Source of the DNA: Algicola sp.
GTDB lineage: Bacteria; Bacteroidota; Bacteroidia; Flavobacteriales; Flavobacteriaceae
NCBI GenBank assembly: GCA_018222835.1
Contig: JAAEZN010000004.1
Coordinates: 9,527-55,547 of the forward strand
Reading direction: 5' to 3'
DNA: 46,021 bases
Below the pieces are notes generated by a model. It searched no databases. It was given only the letters and a program-made list of their open reading frames with translations, and was not told where the DNA came from. Made by a program: the position numbers and the translations under genes. This document shows positions 8,440-16,508 of this stretch, piece by piece; positions within the stretch are counted from its first letter, which is position 1, and every line of letters begins with the position of its first letter.

Positions 8440-9630
8440 CTAAAAAATTAATCTGTCCGGTCCAAAAAACCTGAAAGCAATTCCAAATGCCAGTACGGAT
8501 ACAATAATGCCCAACATGAAAATGTTGTAGGTGACACGCAATATCTTGTACTTTCGGTTCAATACAACCCCTAAATAGTATAGGTCTTTGGTGAGAGAGG
8601 AATAAACATAATCCTTATCCTTGATCAACTCTTCCAATGCCCATTGGTATTCTTTTAGCTCCATTTTATGGAAGTTGCCAAAGAACAAAAGGTTTACCCT
8701 CTTTTTCTCCACATCCTCTTTGGTAAATTTGCCCGATGTAATGTTGGGTCTTGTGGCCAACACGGAAAGTACCATGGAAATTACACTGAACAGAATCAAT
8801 ATAAAGGTCGGGTAGATCATATAGGAATTGGAGGGATTGTCCAGTTTGGTGAACAAATTGGCCAAAACCAAAGAAATTATGATTGCATTTACGGATAGCA
8901 AAATGTTAGCTTTGGTGTCTGCAATATCACTAAGTTTTAGATGATTGCGAAGGGTTACCCGGTATAGGGTTTGAACGCTACGATCTGGACTCTCACTTTT
9001 GTATTTTGCCTTTAAAGCCTCTTTTTTTGCAATCTTCTTTTCATCCTTCTTTTCTTTAAGAAGCTGCTTTAGGTTTTTTTGTTTGCCCTCTTCCCAATTC
9101 TCCTTGGCGTAATCAGTGTAAAAAACATGGTTTCGGAACATTTTAATGTTTTTGTCCCTCCATTGCTTCGATGTATAATCGCCAACACCCAATTCCTCGA
9201 GCTCGTCCTTTAAAAAGTCGGTAGTTTCCCAGTAGCTGCTTTTGGCAAAATGGGAGACATCCGCATCACGGATAATACCTTCCATAAGGTTCGTGGGTTC
9301 TTTGGACATCTTCGTGGCCATTATCAGGGAACATACTTGTTCTATGGTTTCGCTGTCAACATTATTCTCTTTAAGAAAATCCGAAGCAATCTTGCAACCC
9401 TCTTCCTCATGTTCACTCATTCCGTTTACATGACCCACATCGTGAAACCAAGCTGCAAGCAACAATCTTTCATTTTCAGCTGTGTTCAGGTTATAGTAGT
9501 TGAGTAATTCTTTAGTACTTTTAACCACTCGTTCGGTATGTCGCAGGTTGTGGTACAAGAATTTGGAGTCTAGCTTTTTCGTTAATAGATTAGTAACGAA
9601 GAGTTTAGTTTTTTCAACAATTTCCGACAT
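8440..9630 (-). CDS. HD-domain phosphohydrolase fused to a Pycsar-type (PycTM/DUF5706) membrane domain
   Basis: The 396-residue protein has two parts. Residues 1-150 form an HD metal-dependent phosphohydrolase: YHNLRHTERV (His27, His31), AAWFHDVGH (His63-Asp64) and RDADVSHF (Asp122, Asp124). A highly charged Lys/Glu stretch (about 165-215) links to residues 217-396, which match the PycTM/DUF5706 effector domain in TLYRVTLRNHLKLSDIADTK followed by KANILLSVNAIIISLVL. Three hydrophobic segments are visible (about 242-262, 270-294, 366-390). PycTM domains are membrane effectors triggered by cyclic pyrimidine nucleotides in Pycsar defence; HD domains often hydrolyse nucleotides. No pyrimidine cyclase is adjacent, so this may be an orphan, possibly housekeeping, nucleotide-responsive membrane protein. 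Domain calls are good; role is inferred. Confidence 0.85.
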   Translation of the reverse strand: MSEIVEKTKLFVTNLLTKKLDSKFLYHNLRHTERVVKSTKELLNYYNLNTAENERLLLAAWFHDVGHVNGMSEHEEEGCKIASDFLKENNVDSETIEQVCSLIMATKMSKEPTNLMEGIIRDADVSHFAKSSYWETTDFLKDELEELGVGDYTSKQWRDKNIKMFRNHVFYTDYAKENWEEGKQKNLKQLLKEKKDEKKIAKKEALKAKYKSESPDRSVQTLYRVTLRNHLKLSDIADTKANILLSVNAIIISLVLANLFTKLDNPSNSYMIYPTFILILFSVISMVLSVLATRPNITSGKFTKEDVEKKRVNLLFFGNFHKMELKEYQWALEELIKDKDYVYSSLTKDLYYLGVVLNRKYKILRVTYNIFMLGIIVSVLAFGIAFRFFGPDRLIF

Positions 9631-9684
9631 ATCTTCTAATTGGGATATCCAAATTACAAAATTTTGGAATCAACCTTGTGGGAT

Positions 9685-12600
9685 ATGAAGAAACATTACT
9701 TTCTAGCCTCTTTAATTGTTGTTTTGTATAGTTGTGCTACATACGAAACCAAATATGACGAACCCTTCTCCGTAGGTGCCGAATGGGACGACAAAGAAGT
9801 TGAACATACTTTTTATTTGATCGGAGATGCTGGCAAATCTCCCATGGGCGATCTTAACCCGACCCTGAAAAAATTCAAAACAGTTCTTGATCGGGCCGAT
9901 AAGAACAGTACCGTTATTTTTTTGGGAGACAATATCTATCCTGCCGGATTTGTGGATAAGGACAAGGATCTTGATGGGTATGAACATGCAAAACACTATT
10001 TGGATACACAGTTGGCTACCTTGGAGAATTTTAATGGCAAAACCATATTTATTCCCGGGAACCACGATTGGTACAGTGATGGTCTAAAAGGCCTAAAAAG
10101 AGAAGAAGAGTATGTTGAGGACGCTTTGGATGACAATGAAGCTTTTAAACCAGAGAACGGTTGTCCTATTGAAGGCATAGAGATTAATGATAATTTACTG
10201 GTAATTGCCATAGATACGGAATGGTACCTTGTCAATTGGGACAAGCACCCGACCATAAATGATGAATGTGAAATAAAGAACAGGAGCAGGTTTTTTGAGG
10301 AGCTGGAAAGTTTGATCAAAAAAAACAGGGATAAAACTATACTTATTGCCTTGCATCACCCAATGTTTACCTATGGTTCGCATGGAGGCCAATATTCTTT
10401 TAAACAAGGCCTGTACCCTAGCGGTGGAAAAGTACCATTGCCCATTTTAGGGTCAACGATCAACCTTTTAAGGAAAACTTCAGGGGCGACTCAAGAGGAT
10501 ATTTCCAACAGGCGGTACAACGAGTTGAAAAAGAGGATTGTTACCCTTTCGCAATACTCGGACAAGGTGATTTTTGCTTCAGGTCACGAACATACGCTCC
10601 AGTACATCAAAGAGTTTGGGAAACCTCAAATTGTAAGCGGTTCCGGAGCAAAAACGGGAGTAGCTCGCTTGTTGAACGGCAGTAAGTTTTCCACCGGAAG
10701 AAATGGATATGCTATTTTAAAGATTTTTACCGATGGTTCTTCCAAAGTAGAGTTTTACGGAGCAGATGCCGATAATAAAGAGCTTCTGTTCGAGACCCAA
10801 GTCCTCCCCGCGGATAGTCCAGCTAAAAAAGTGGAACTGTCGGATGAATTTCCAGCATATAAAATGGCTTCGGTATATTCGGCGGAGGATATCGATAAAA
10901 GTGGATTCCATAAATGGTTATGGGGCGAGCGGTACAGAAAATATTATGCAACTCAAGTAAAAGCCCCAACCGTTCGGCTCGACACACTTTTTGGCGGGTT
11001 AACGGTAGTTAGAAAAGGAGGGGGCAACCAATCCAACTCTTTAAGACTTGCCGACAAACAAGGAAGAGAATATGTAATGCGAGGTCTGCGAAAAAGTGCC
11101 GAAAGATATTTGCAGGCCATTGCTTTCCAAGATCAATACATAATAGGTCAATTTGAAAATACCTATACGGAAAAACTATTATTGGACCTTTATACGGGAG
11201 CCCACCCATATGCCCCGTTTACCATAAGCAAACTTTCCGATGCCCTTGGTATGTTCCACACCAACCCAAAGTTGTATTACGTTCCCAAACAATCTGTGCT
11301 GGGCGATTATAACCAAGAATTTGGCAATGAACTATATATGATAGAGGAGCATGTGTCCGATGACCACGATAACCTAAAAAGCTTTGGCTATACCAAAAAG
11401 ATTGAGAGCACCTACGACCTAATGGATAAACTCCGTGAAGATGAGGAATACAGTATTGACCACAAAGAATATGTAAAAGCACGTTTGTTCGATATCCTTG
11501 TGGGAGACTGGGACAGGCACGTAGATCAATGGCGTTGGGCTGAGTTTGAGCAGGAAAACGGGAATAAATTATATAAACCCATTCCAAGAGACCGCGATCA
11601 AGTGTATTCCCGCTGGGGCGATGGCCTTATCATGAATTTTGGTTCTAGAGCAGTACCAGCACTTCGGATTTTTGAAGGATTTCACGAAAAGGTAAGAAGC
11701 GTAAAAGGCTTCACTTCGTCCCCAAGAACATTTGCTTTGGATATGGCATTATTGTCCCAAGCTGACTTGGATATGTGGATAGAGCAAGCCAAATTTATCC
11801 AAGATAATCTGAATTCCGAAACTATTGATGATGCCTTTTTAGCTTTTCCCGAAGAAGTTAGGGACGAAACTTTGACCGAGATTAAAACTACCCTTCTTGC
11901 CAGAAAGAAGAATCTTGTTGAAACGGCAAAGAAGTATTTTGCCGTACTCAATAAATATAGTGTGGTAACAGGAACGGATAAAGACGATTATTTCAATATT
12001 GTTTCACTTCCAAATGGAAATGTTGAGGTGCGTGGCTATAGAATTAAAGGCGGGGAAATGACAGACCTGTTCTTTAACAAAATGTACAGTCCAAAATACA
12101 CCAAAGAAATTTGGTTGTATGGTTTGGATGATGATGATGTTTTCAATATTAAAACTGCAGACTCCAAAATAAAAGTACGTATCGCCGGAGGTCAGAATAA
12201 CGACACCTATAAAATATCCGAAGACTCGAAAAAAGTAATGGTGTATGACTTTAAAGCAAAAAAGAGCACGCTAGATGAGGCGTATGCGGGTAAAATAAAA
12301 TTGGTAAACGATTACAATACAAATACGTATGACTTTCTTAATATTAAAGGAAATAGCAATCAAGTACTTCCTACAATAGGATTTAACCCGGACGATGGAG
12401 TCAAAATTGGACTTACCAATACCTACACCTTTAATGGCTTCAGAAAAAATCCATTCACTCAACAACATACCTTTAATGCCGCTTACTTTTTTGCAACAAA
12501 AGGTTTTGATTTGGGGTACAAAGGCGAATTTGCCCATGTATTCAATAAAGTAAATCTGGAATTGAATGCACGGTTTACGAGTCCTAATTTTACACTTAAC

Positions 12601-13398
12601 TTCTTTGGTTTCGGAAACGAAACGGTGAATAATGATGATGGTGAACCTTTGGGATTGGATTACAATAGGGTTCGTATCCGAACATTAAAATTTGCGCCCG
12701 CTTTGGTGTGGAGAGGATTTTACGGGTCAAAAGTAAAGTTTGGCGTTTCCTATGAAAGCGTTGAAATTGAGGAGACCGAAGATAGATTTATCAATGAATT
12801 CTATATTGAAAACGGAGAAGAAAGCCATTTAAACTTTTTAGGGGCAGATGTCTCGTACCAGTATTCCAATACGGACAACAATGCGTTCCCCACGCTCGGA
12901 ATGGCCTTTGGTCTGGAAGGCGGGTTCAAAACCAATTTGGACAATTCATCAAGGTCGTTTGGTTATGTTGTACCGTCGTTTTCCATGGACCACAAAGTTA
13001 CGGCCGATGGTCGTATTGTATTGGCCACTAAGATGAACGCACATTTTACCATTGGGGATGGCTACGAATTTTATCAAGCGGCAAGTATAGGTGGCAATAA
13101 TGGTCTTAGGGGATTCCGCTTCCAGAGATTTACCGGAAAAAAAGCTTTTGTTCAAAGTACCGATTTGCGATATAGCTTTAGGCGAACCAAAACAGGAGTG
13201 CTACCGGTGACTCCAGGTATATACGGTGGGTTCGATTATGGTCGGGTATGGTTCCCGGGAGATGATTCCAAAAAATGGCATAATTCCTACGGAGGTGGGT
13301 TTATTTTGAACGGTGCCGATATCCTATCAGCTAACTTTGGGCTCTTTAACAGTATCGATGGTCTGCGTTTTGCCTTTGGTCTTGGATTAGGTTTTTAG
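9685..13398 (+). CDS. Lipoprotein fusing metallophosphoesterase, kinase-like segment and BamA-type beta-barrel
   Basis: I choose the ATG at 9685 because it begins a lipoprotein signal (MKKHYFLASLIVVLYSCATY, lipobox LYSC); an in-frame TTG at 9640 would bury it. Residues ~35-390 are a calcineurin-like phosphoesterase with LIGDAGKSP, FLGDNIYPAG (~78-87), IPGNHDW (~122-128), ALHHPMF and SGHEHTLQYI (~298). Residues ~420-720 hold a segment with RLFDILVGDWDRHVDQWRW (~600-618) and PIPRDRDQ, reminiscent of HipA/CotH-like kinase catalytic motifs. From ~895 to the end is an outer-membrane barrel with repeated aromatic strands and GGNNGLRGFRFQRF (~1135), the loop-6 type motif of the BamA/TamA family, ending in GLGF. 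It is likely anchored in the outer membrane. The substrate is unknown, and the kinase-like call is inference. Confidence 0.85.
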   Translation: MKKHYFLASLIVVLYSCATYETKYDEPFSVGAEWDDKEVEHTFYLIGDAGKSPMGDLNPTLKKFKTVLDRADKNSTVIFLGDNIYPAGFVDKDKDLDGYEHAKHYLDTQLATLENFNGKTIFIPGNHDWYSDGLKGLKREEEYVEDALDDNEAFKPENGCPIEGIEINDNLLVIAIDTEWYLVNWDKHPTINDECEIKNRSRFFEELESLIKKNRDKTILIALHHPMFTYGSHGGQYSFKQGLYPSGGKVPLPILGSTINLLRKTSGATQEDISNRRYNELKKRIVTLSQYSDKVIFASGHEHTLQYIKEFGKPQIVSGSGAKTGVARLLNGSKFSTGRNGYAILKIFTDGSSKVEFYGADADNKELLFETQVLPADSPAKKVELSDEFPAYKMASVYSAEDIDKSGFHKWLWGERYRKYYATQVKAPTVRLDTLFGGLTVVRKGGGNQSNSLRLADKQGREYVMRGLRKSAERYLQAIAFQDQYIIGQFENTYTEKLLLDLYTGAHPYAPFTISKLSDALGMFHTNPKLYYVPKQSVLGDYNQEFGNELYMIEEHVSDDHDNLKSFGYTKKIESTYDLMDKLREDEEYSIDHKEYVKARLFDILVGDWDRHVDQWRWAEFEQENGNKLYKPIPRDRDQVYSRWGDGLIMNFGSRAVPALRIFEGFHEKVRSVKGFTSSPRTFALDMALLSQADLDMWIEQAKFIQDNLNSETIDDAFLAFPEEVRDETLTEIKTTLLARKKNLVETAKKYFAVLNKYSVVTGTDKDDYFNIVSLPNGNVEVRGYRIKGGEMTDLFFNKMYSPKYTKEIWLYGLDDDDVFNIKTADSKIKVRIAGGQNNDTYKISEDSKKVMVYDFKAKKSTLDEAYAGKIKLVNDYNTNTYDFLNIKGNSNQVLPTIGFNPDDGVKIGLTNTYTFNGFRKNPFTQQHTFNAAYFFATKGFDLGYKGEFAHVFNKVNLELNARFTSPNFTLNFFGFGNETVNNDDGEPLGLDYNRVRIRTLKFAPALVWRGFYGSKVKFGVSYESVEIEETEDRFINEFYIENGEESHLNFLGADVSYQYSNTDNNAFPTLGMAFGLEGGFKTNLDNSSRSFGYVVPSFSMDHKVTADGRIVLATKMNAHFTIGDGYEFYQAASIGGNNGLRGFRFQRFTGKKAFVQSTDLRYSFRRTKTGVLPVTPGIYGGFDYGRVWFPGDDSKKWHNSYGGGFILNGADILSANFGLFNSIDGLRFAFGLGLGF

Positions 13399-14252
13399 TC
13401 GATTTTTAATTTGTAGAGTCTCCTGCCACCATGATTATTTTGCTCATCGGCAATAAAAAGGGTGTTGTTGTCCACAAAACAGACCGATTCGGTTTGTGTA
13501 CTGGTATTTATATCCACAATTTTAATTGATGCCTTGCTAAAGTTTGAAGTGTTAAAATCGGTGAGCAAGAACACGTAACCATAGCTTAAAAGTGCAATTG
13601 TTTTATTGTCCGGGGAAATATCCGCACTGGTCACTGAGCAATGGTCTTGGTCGTTGCACAGGAACAGATTGCCCAAAAACTCAGCTTCATACTCACCTTC
13701 TTTGTCCGGAACGCGATAAATCAGTGTTTCTCCAGAGTATGGTCTTGTTCTATTTTTTGTAAAGATGTAGAGATGGTCATTTAGGTGAAAAAAGCCTTCG
13801 GTATCAAAATATAAACTATCCTTTTTAGGTGGGAACTTTTCTTGTTCTGGGTATTTAAACTCTATTTTCTCTGCATTGGGCTTATTTCTGTCCATTTCAC
13901 CATTGGGTACTTTGTAAATCACCAGATCTTTACGTTCATTGCCGTTATTTCCAAAATCACCAATGTATAGGTTGCCTTGGTCGTCCAGGGCTAAATCTTC
14001 CCAGTCCTTATTTTTGGCATGGTCTATTTTCAATGATTTTTTAATATTACCCTCCTGATCTACCAAATAAACATTGTCCTTGTTGCCGCTATCCTCTACC
14101 ACCCAGACTTTTCCATCTTTGGAGATTTCCATTCCAGAAACCTCTTTCAGTTCGGATGGAAACTTGCCCATAGGCTCCAACTGACCCAAATAGGTTTTTT
14201 GCGCACAGGCCTGTAACGCAATTATAAAAGCAAAGACAAATAATTTATTCAT
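13395..14252 (-). CDS. Lipoprotein with SdiA-regulated/NHL-like beta-propeller
   Basis: The 285-residue protein begins with a lipoprotein signal (MNKLFVFAFIIALQACAQ, lipobox LQAC). The rest shows repeated beta-propeller style blades: LKEVSGMEISKDGKVWVVED, KDWEDLALDDQGNLYIGDFG, SVTSADISPDNKTIALLSYG and TESVCFVDNNTLFIADEQ. The E-x-S-G-M and W-E-D-L-A/G-D-F-G-N-N motifs are typical of a propeller family related to SdiA-regulated and NHL proteins found on Bacteroidota cell envelopes. No catalytic residues are evident, and ligand or partner is unknown. It overlaps the upstream GyrI-like gene by eight bases (translational coupling likely) and the convergent barrel fusion gene by four bases. Confidence 0.78.
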   Translation of the reverse strand: MNKLFVFAFIIALQACAQKTYLGQLEPMGKFPSELKEVSGMEISKDGKVWVVEDSGNKDNVYLVDQEGNIKKSLKIDHAKNKDWEDLALDDQGNLYIGDFGNNGNERKDLVIYKVPNGEMDRNKPNAEKIEFKYPEQEKFPPKKDSLYFDTEGFFHLNDHLYIFTKNRTRPYSGETLIYRVPDKEGEYEAEFLGNLFLCNDQDHCSVTSADISPDNKTIALLSYGYVFLLTDFNTSNFSKASIKIVDINTSTQTESVCFVDNNTLFIADEQNNHGGRRLYKLKID

Positions 14253-15144
14253 TCGGTTCCTCTATGGGCATAAATACCTCCGTGGTCCACTCTAGCTCAT
14301 TTCCCCCCATGTTCGGGTTATTATAGAAAATTTCCAAAGGTTGTTTATCAATAGAGATGTTGTTCTTTTCCGCATAGTCCCAAATAGCATACCAAGCACG
14401 GTCGGAGGTTATGTAATTTCCGTGATAAATGGCTTTAATGGAATTTTTGCTAAAGATTCGTTTATACTCGATGTCTGGATGGTCAGGAAGTCTTTCCGAA
14501 CGTATGATAGGATTGCAAAAGTTATAGGATAGACTATTGTTTTCCAAGTCCCAATCAAGTACTTCTACAAAAGGAGGTCCGTTCAACTTGATTTCTTTTT
14601 CCAGCAAAATGGCATTCAAAAAATTGTAATTGGCCATCATGCCTTTGGCTTTGTCCTCGGGCGTTGTTTTTAATTGGACACAGGCACAGAAGGAAGAGAA
14701 GGTTTCCTCTTCACCTTCAATGGAAACCGTGAAATTTTTAATATGATCGTTCAATAAATCATTAAAATCTAGCAGGAGTTTTCGCGAACCCTTTTCAAAA
14801 TTGGTATCAGAAAAAGGAACGGCCAACCTATTGTTGAACGAATAATTACGATCCTTTATGTTCACCTGTACGGCACTTAAAGAATCGTGAATCGGTTCGA
14901 TTTCCCATTCGTACACATGGATAGAGTCGTTTACAAAAATGGTCTGCTCAAAATGGCGAGGACTTTTGTATTGAATGGGCGAAACGGAGTCAAACCCTTT
15001 GTTCCATGCCTTAACAGTTTCGAATATGGTCCCCGGAATTGCCTTCGCCTTAAAATTTACTTGATAATCCTGCGGCTTTAAAAATAAATACCATAAAACT
15101 GCTCCAACCACAAGGGCCAAGATAATTGAACTGATTTTCCTCAT
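14245..15144 (-). CDS. Membrane-anchored SRPBCC/GyrI-like domain protein
   Basis: The 299-residue protein has one N-terminal membrane anchor (ISSIILALVVGAVLWYLFL), with no lipobox, so the rest should face the periplasm. Residues ~30-160 look like an SRPBCC (START-like) ligand-binding fold, starting FKAKAIPGTIFETVKAWN. Residues ~165-295 resemble a GyrI-like/effector-binding domain: IKAIYHGNYITSDRAWYAIW and KQPLEIFYNNPNMGGNELEW correspond to that family's pocket and its closing strand with a Glu. GyrI-like domains bind small organic molecules. The gene starts an apparent two-gene unit with the propeller lipoprotein (eight-base overlap). The ligand is unknown. The domain order is common in Bacteroidota, but I cite no specific characterised relative. 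Confidence 0.72.
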   Translation of the reverse strand: MRKISSIILALVVGAVLWYLFLKPQDYQVNFKAKAIPGTIFETVKAWNKGFDSVSPIQYKSPRHFEQTIFVNDSIHVYEWEIEPIHDSLSAVQVNIKDRNYSFNNRLAVPFSDTNFEKGSRKLLLDFNDLLNDHIKNFTVSIEGEEETFSSFCACVQLKTTPEDKAKGMMANYNFLNAILLEKEIKLNGPPFVEVLDWDLENNSLSYNFCNPIIRSERLPDHPDIEYKRIFSKNSIKAIYHGNYITSDRAWYAIWDYAEKNNISIDKQPLEIFYNNPNMGGNELEWTTEVFMPIEEPNE

Positions 15145-15166
15145 AACTAAGGAGCAAAAATAGGAA

Positions 15167-16498
15167 TTAACCTTTGGTCATATCCAATTTGCTCACCACA
15201 AATTTACCAAGGTCCCTACCTTGTTTAATTCCAACATCAATTGCCGCTCTATAATGTATGCCCCCGTACATTCTACTTAAGGCAGCCTCGTTAGCTGCTT
15301 GATTAAAAGAAGTAAATGAGCGTACAGGTAGGCCATAGGCTACTTCGGTATCATCATCAAAAGCAAAATCATCACCAAAAATGTCGGTTAAAGCAACAGC
15401 CGCTGCACCTGATACCACACTGTGCCCACTGGTATATTCGGGAAACGGGGGAGTTTGCAGAACGGGCTCCCAGCTATCGTCTATATACTCGTTTATTACG
15501 GTTTCTGGGCGGATTAAATTACTCCTGTATTTCTCGTCCCAACAACTAATAAAGGCGTCTGCGATCGCAATAGAGGTTTTTGTATAGGCATAAACGGTTT
15601 TGGCAAAGTCGGCATTGGTTTTTCTGGAAGCAATTTTGGATATGCCGATCCAATGCGCCCCAGGTGTAATTTTCTTGGTCGCGAACATTAAGTGTCCCCG
15701 TGTTACCGATACATAAGGGTTGCAGTCCCAAAATTGTGCTATGGCAATTTCTTCGGATTTATCGCCTTTGCCGATCATACTTTTGCGCACTTCGTACACT
15801 TCCATTACCTCTTTGTAAAAATCGGAGTCTTTTTCCATGGAGAATTCTGGAGGGGGCACCGGTTTGAACTGTTGAGCCGAATCTATTGCAAAAGGGCGGA
15901 TTTTTTCCCAATGGGGCTCAATACCATTCATGTATGCTGGAGGTGTGGGCTGCCAGCGCGATGGGTCTTCGGAGTTTACGGAGAACTTTGGCATAGTGCG
16001 CGTTTCCTTATAATTGTCCTTATCCATCCATTTACCAATAAAGTCGGAAACTTGCAGGCCATATTGTTTGGAGGCAGTAAAAACAGGTTCATTTTTTTCT
16101 GACCAAATATTGTAAAGGCTATCTCGGAAGCTTTCTATTCTTTCCTCGGAAAAGATAAGTCTCTTGTTTAAATCCATGTGCGCCACCAAAGCTGCTATCT
16201 CGTAGTTGATGTTCTCATCGCTTTCAGGTTTTGGAATGCTTTGCAAACCGGTTACCTGTCCCGCCAAGGAATTATATGAATCATTTTTTAGGGCAATTAT
16301 TTCATAGGCAGCGATATTCGGGTAGGCAAAAATCCTACTGGCAACAGGAGGAGAAAAAATATCATGAATCATGACCTCGATTACCTTGTCCACAGAAGCA
16401 TGGAACTCTTCGGGAGAAATCTCAATAGGTTCCTGTTTTTTTTGGCATGATGCCAGAACCAATACCAATGCTGTGATTATGCTTATTCTTTTTTTCAT
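15167..16498 (-). CDS. PAP2/vanadium-dependent haloperoxidase-type lipoprotein
   Basis: I use the ATG at 16498, which gives a lipoprotein signal (MKKRISIITALVLVLASCQK, lipobox LASC, Cys18). An ATG at 16516 would add six residues and overlap the upstream gene. The 443-residue protein has the PAP2/haloperoxidase active-site set: KYRSNLIRP (Lys323...Arg330-Pro331), PEYTSGHSVVSG (TSGH, 356-359) and SRMYGGIHYRAAID (Ser408-Arg409, His415, Asp421). In this superfamily those residues bind phosphate or vanadate, so both acid phosphatase and haloperoxidase chemistry are possible; sequence alone does not decide. It is the last gene of the susCD-UnbV run on this strand, ten bases after the previous stop. 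Its surface or periplasmic location follows from lipidation. Confidence 0.88.
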   Translation of the reverse strand: MKKRISIITALVLVLASCQKKQEPIEISPEEFHASVDKVIEVMIHDIFSPPVASRIFAYPNIAAYEIIALKNDSYNSLAGQVTGLQSIPKPESDENINYEIAALVAHMDLNKRLIFSEERIESFRDSLYNIWSEKNEPVFTASKQYGLQVSDFIGKWMDKDNYKETRTMPKFSVNSEDPSRWQPTPPAYMNGIEPHWEKIRPFAIDSAQQFKPVPPPEFSMEKDSDFYKEVMEVYEVRKSMIGKGDKSEEIAIAQFWDCNPYVSVTRGHLMFATKKITPGAHWIGISKIASRKTNADFAKTVYAYTKTSIAIADAFISCWDEKYRSNLIRPETVINEYIDDSWEPVLQTPPFPEYTSGHSVVSGAAAVALTDIFGDDFAFDDDTEVAYGLPVRSFTSFNQAANEAALSRMYGGIHYRAAIDVGIKQGRDLGKFVVSKLDMTKG

Positions 16499-16508
16499 GG
16501 CCTTATGT

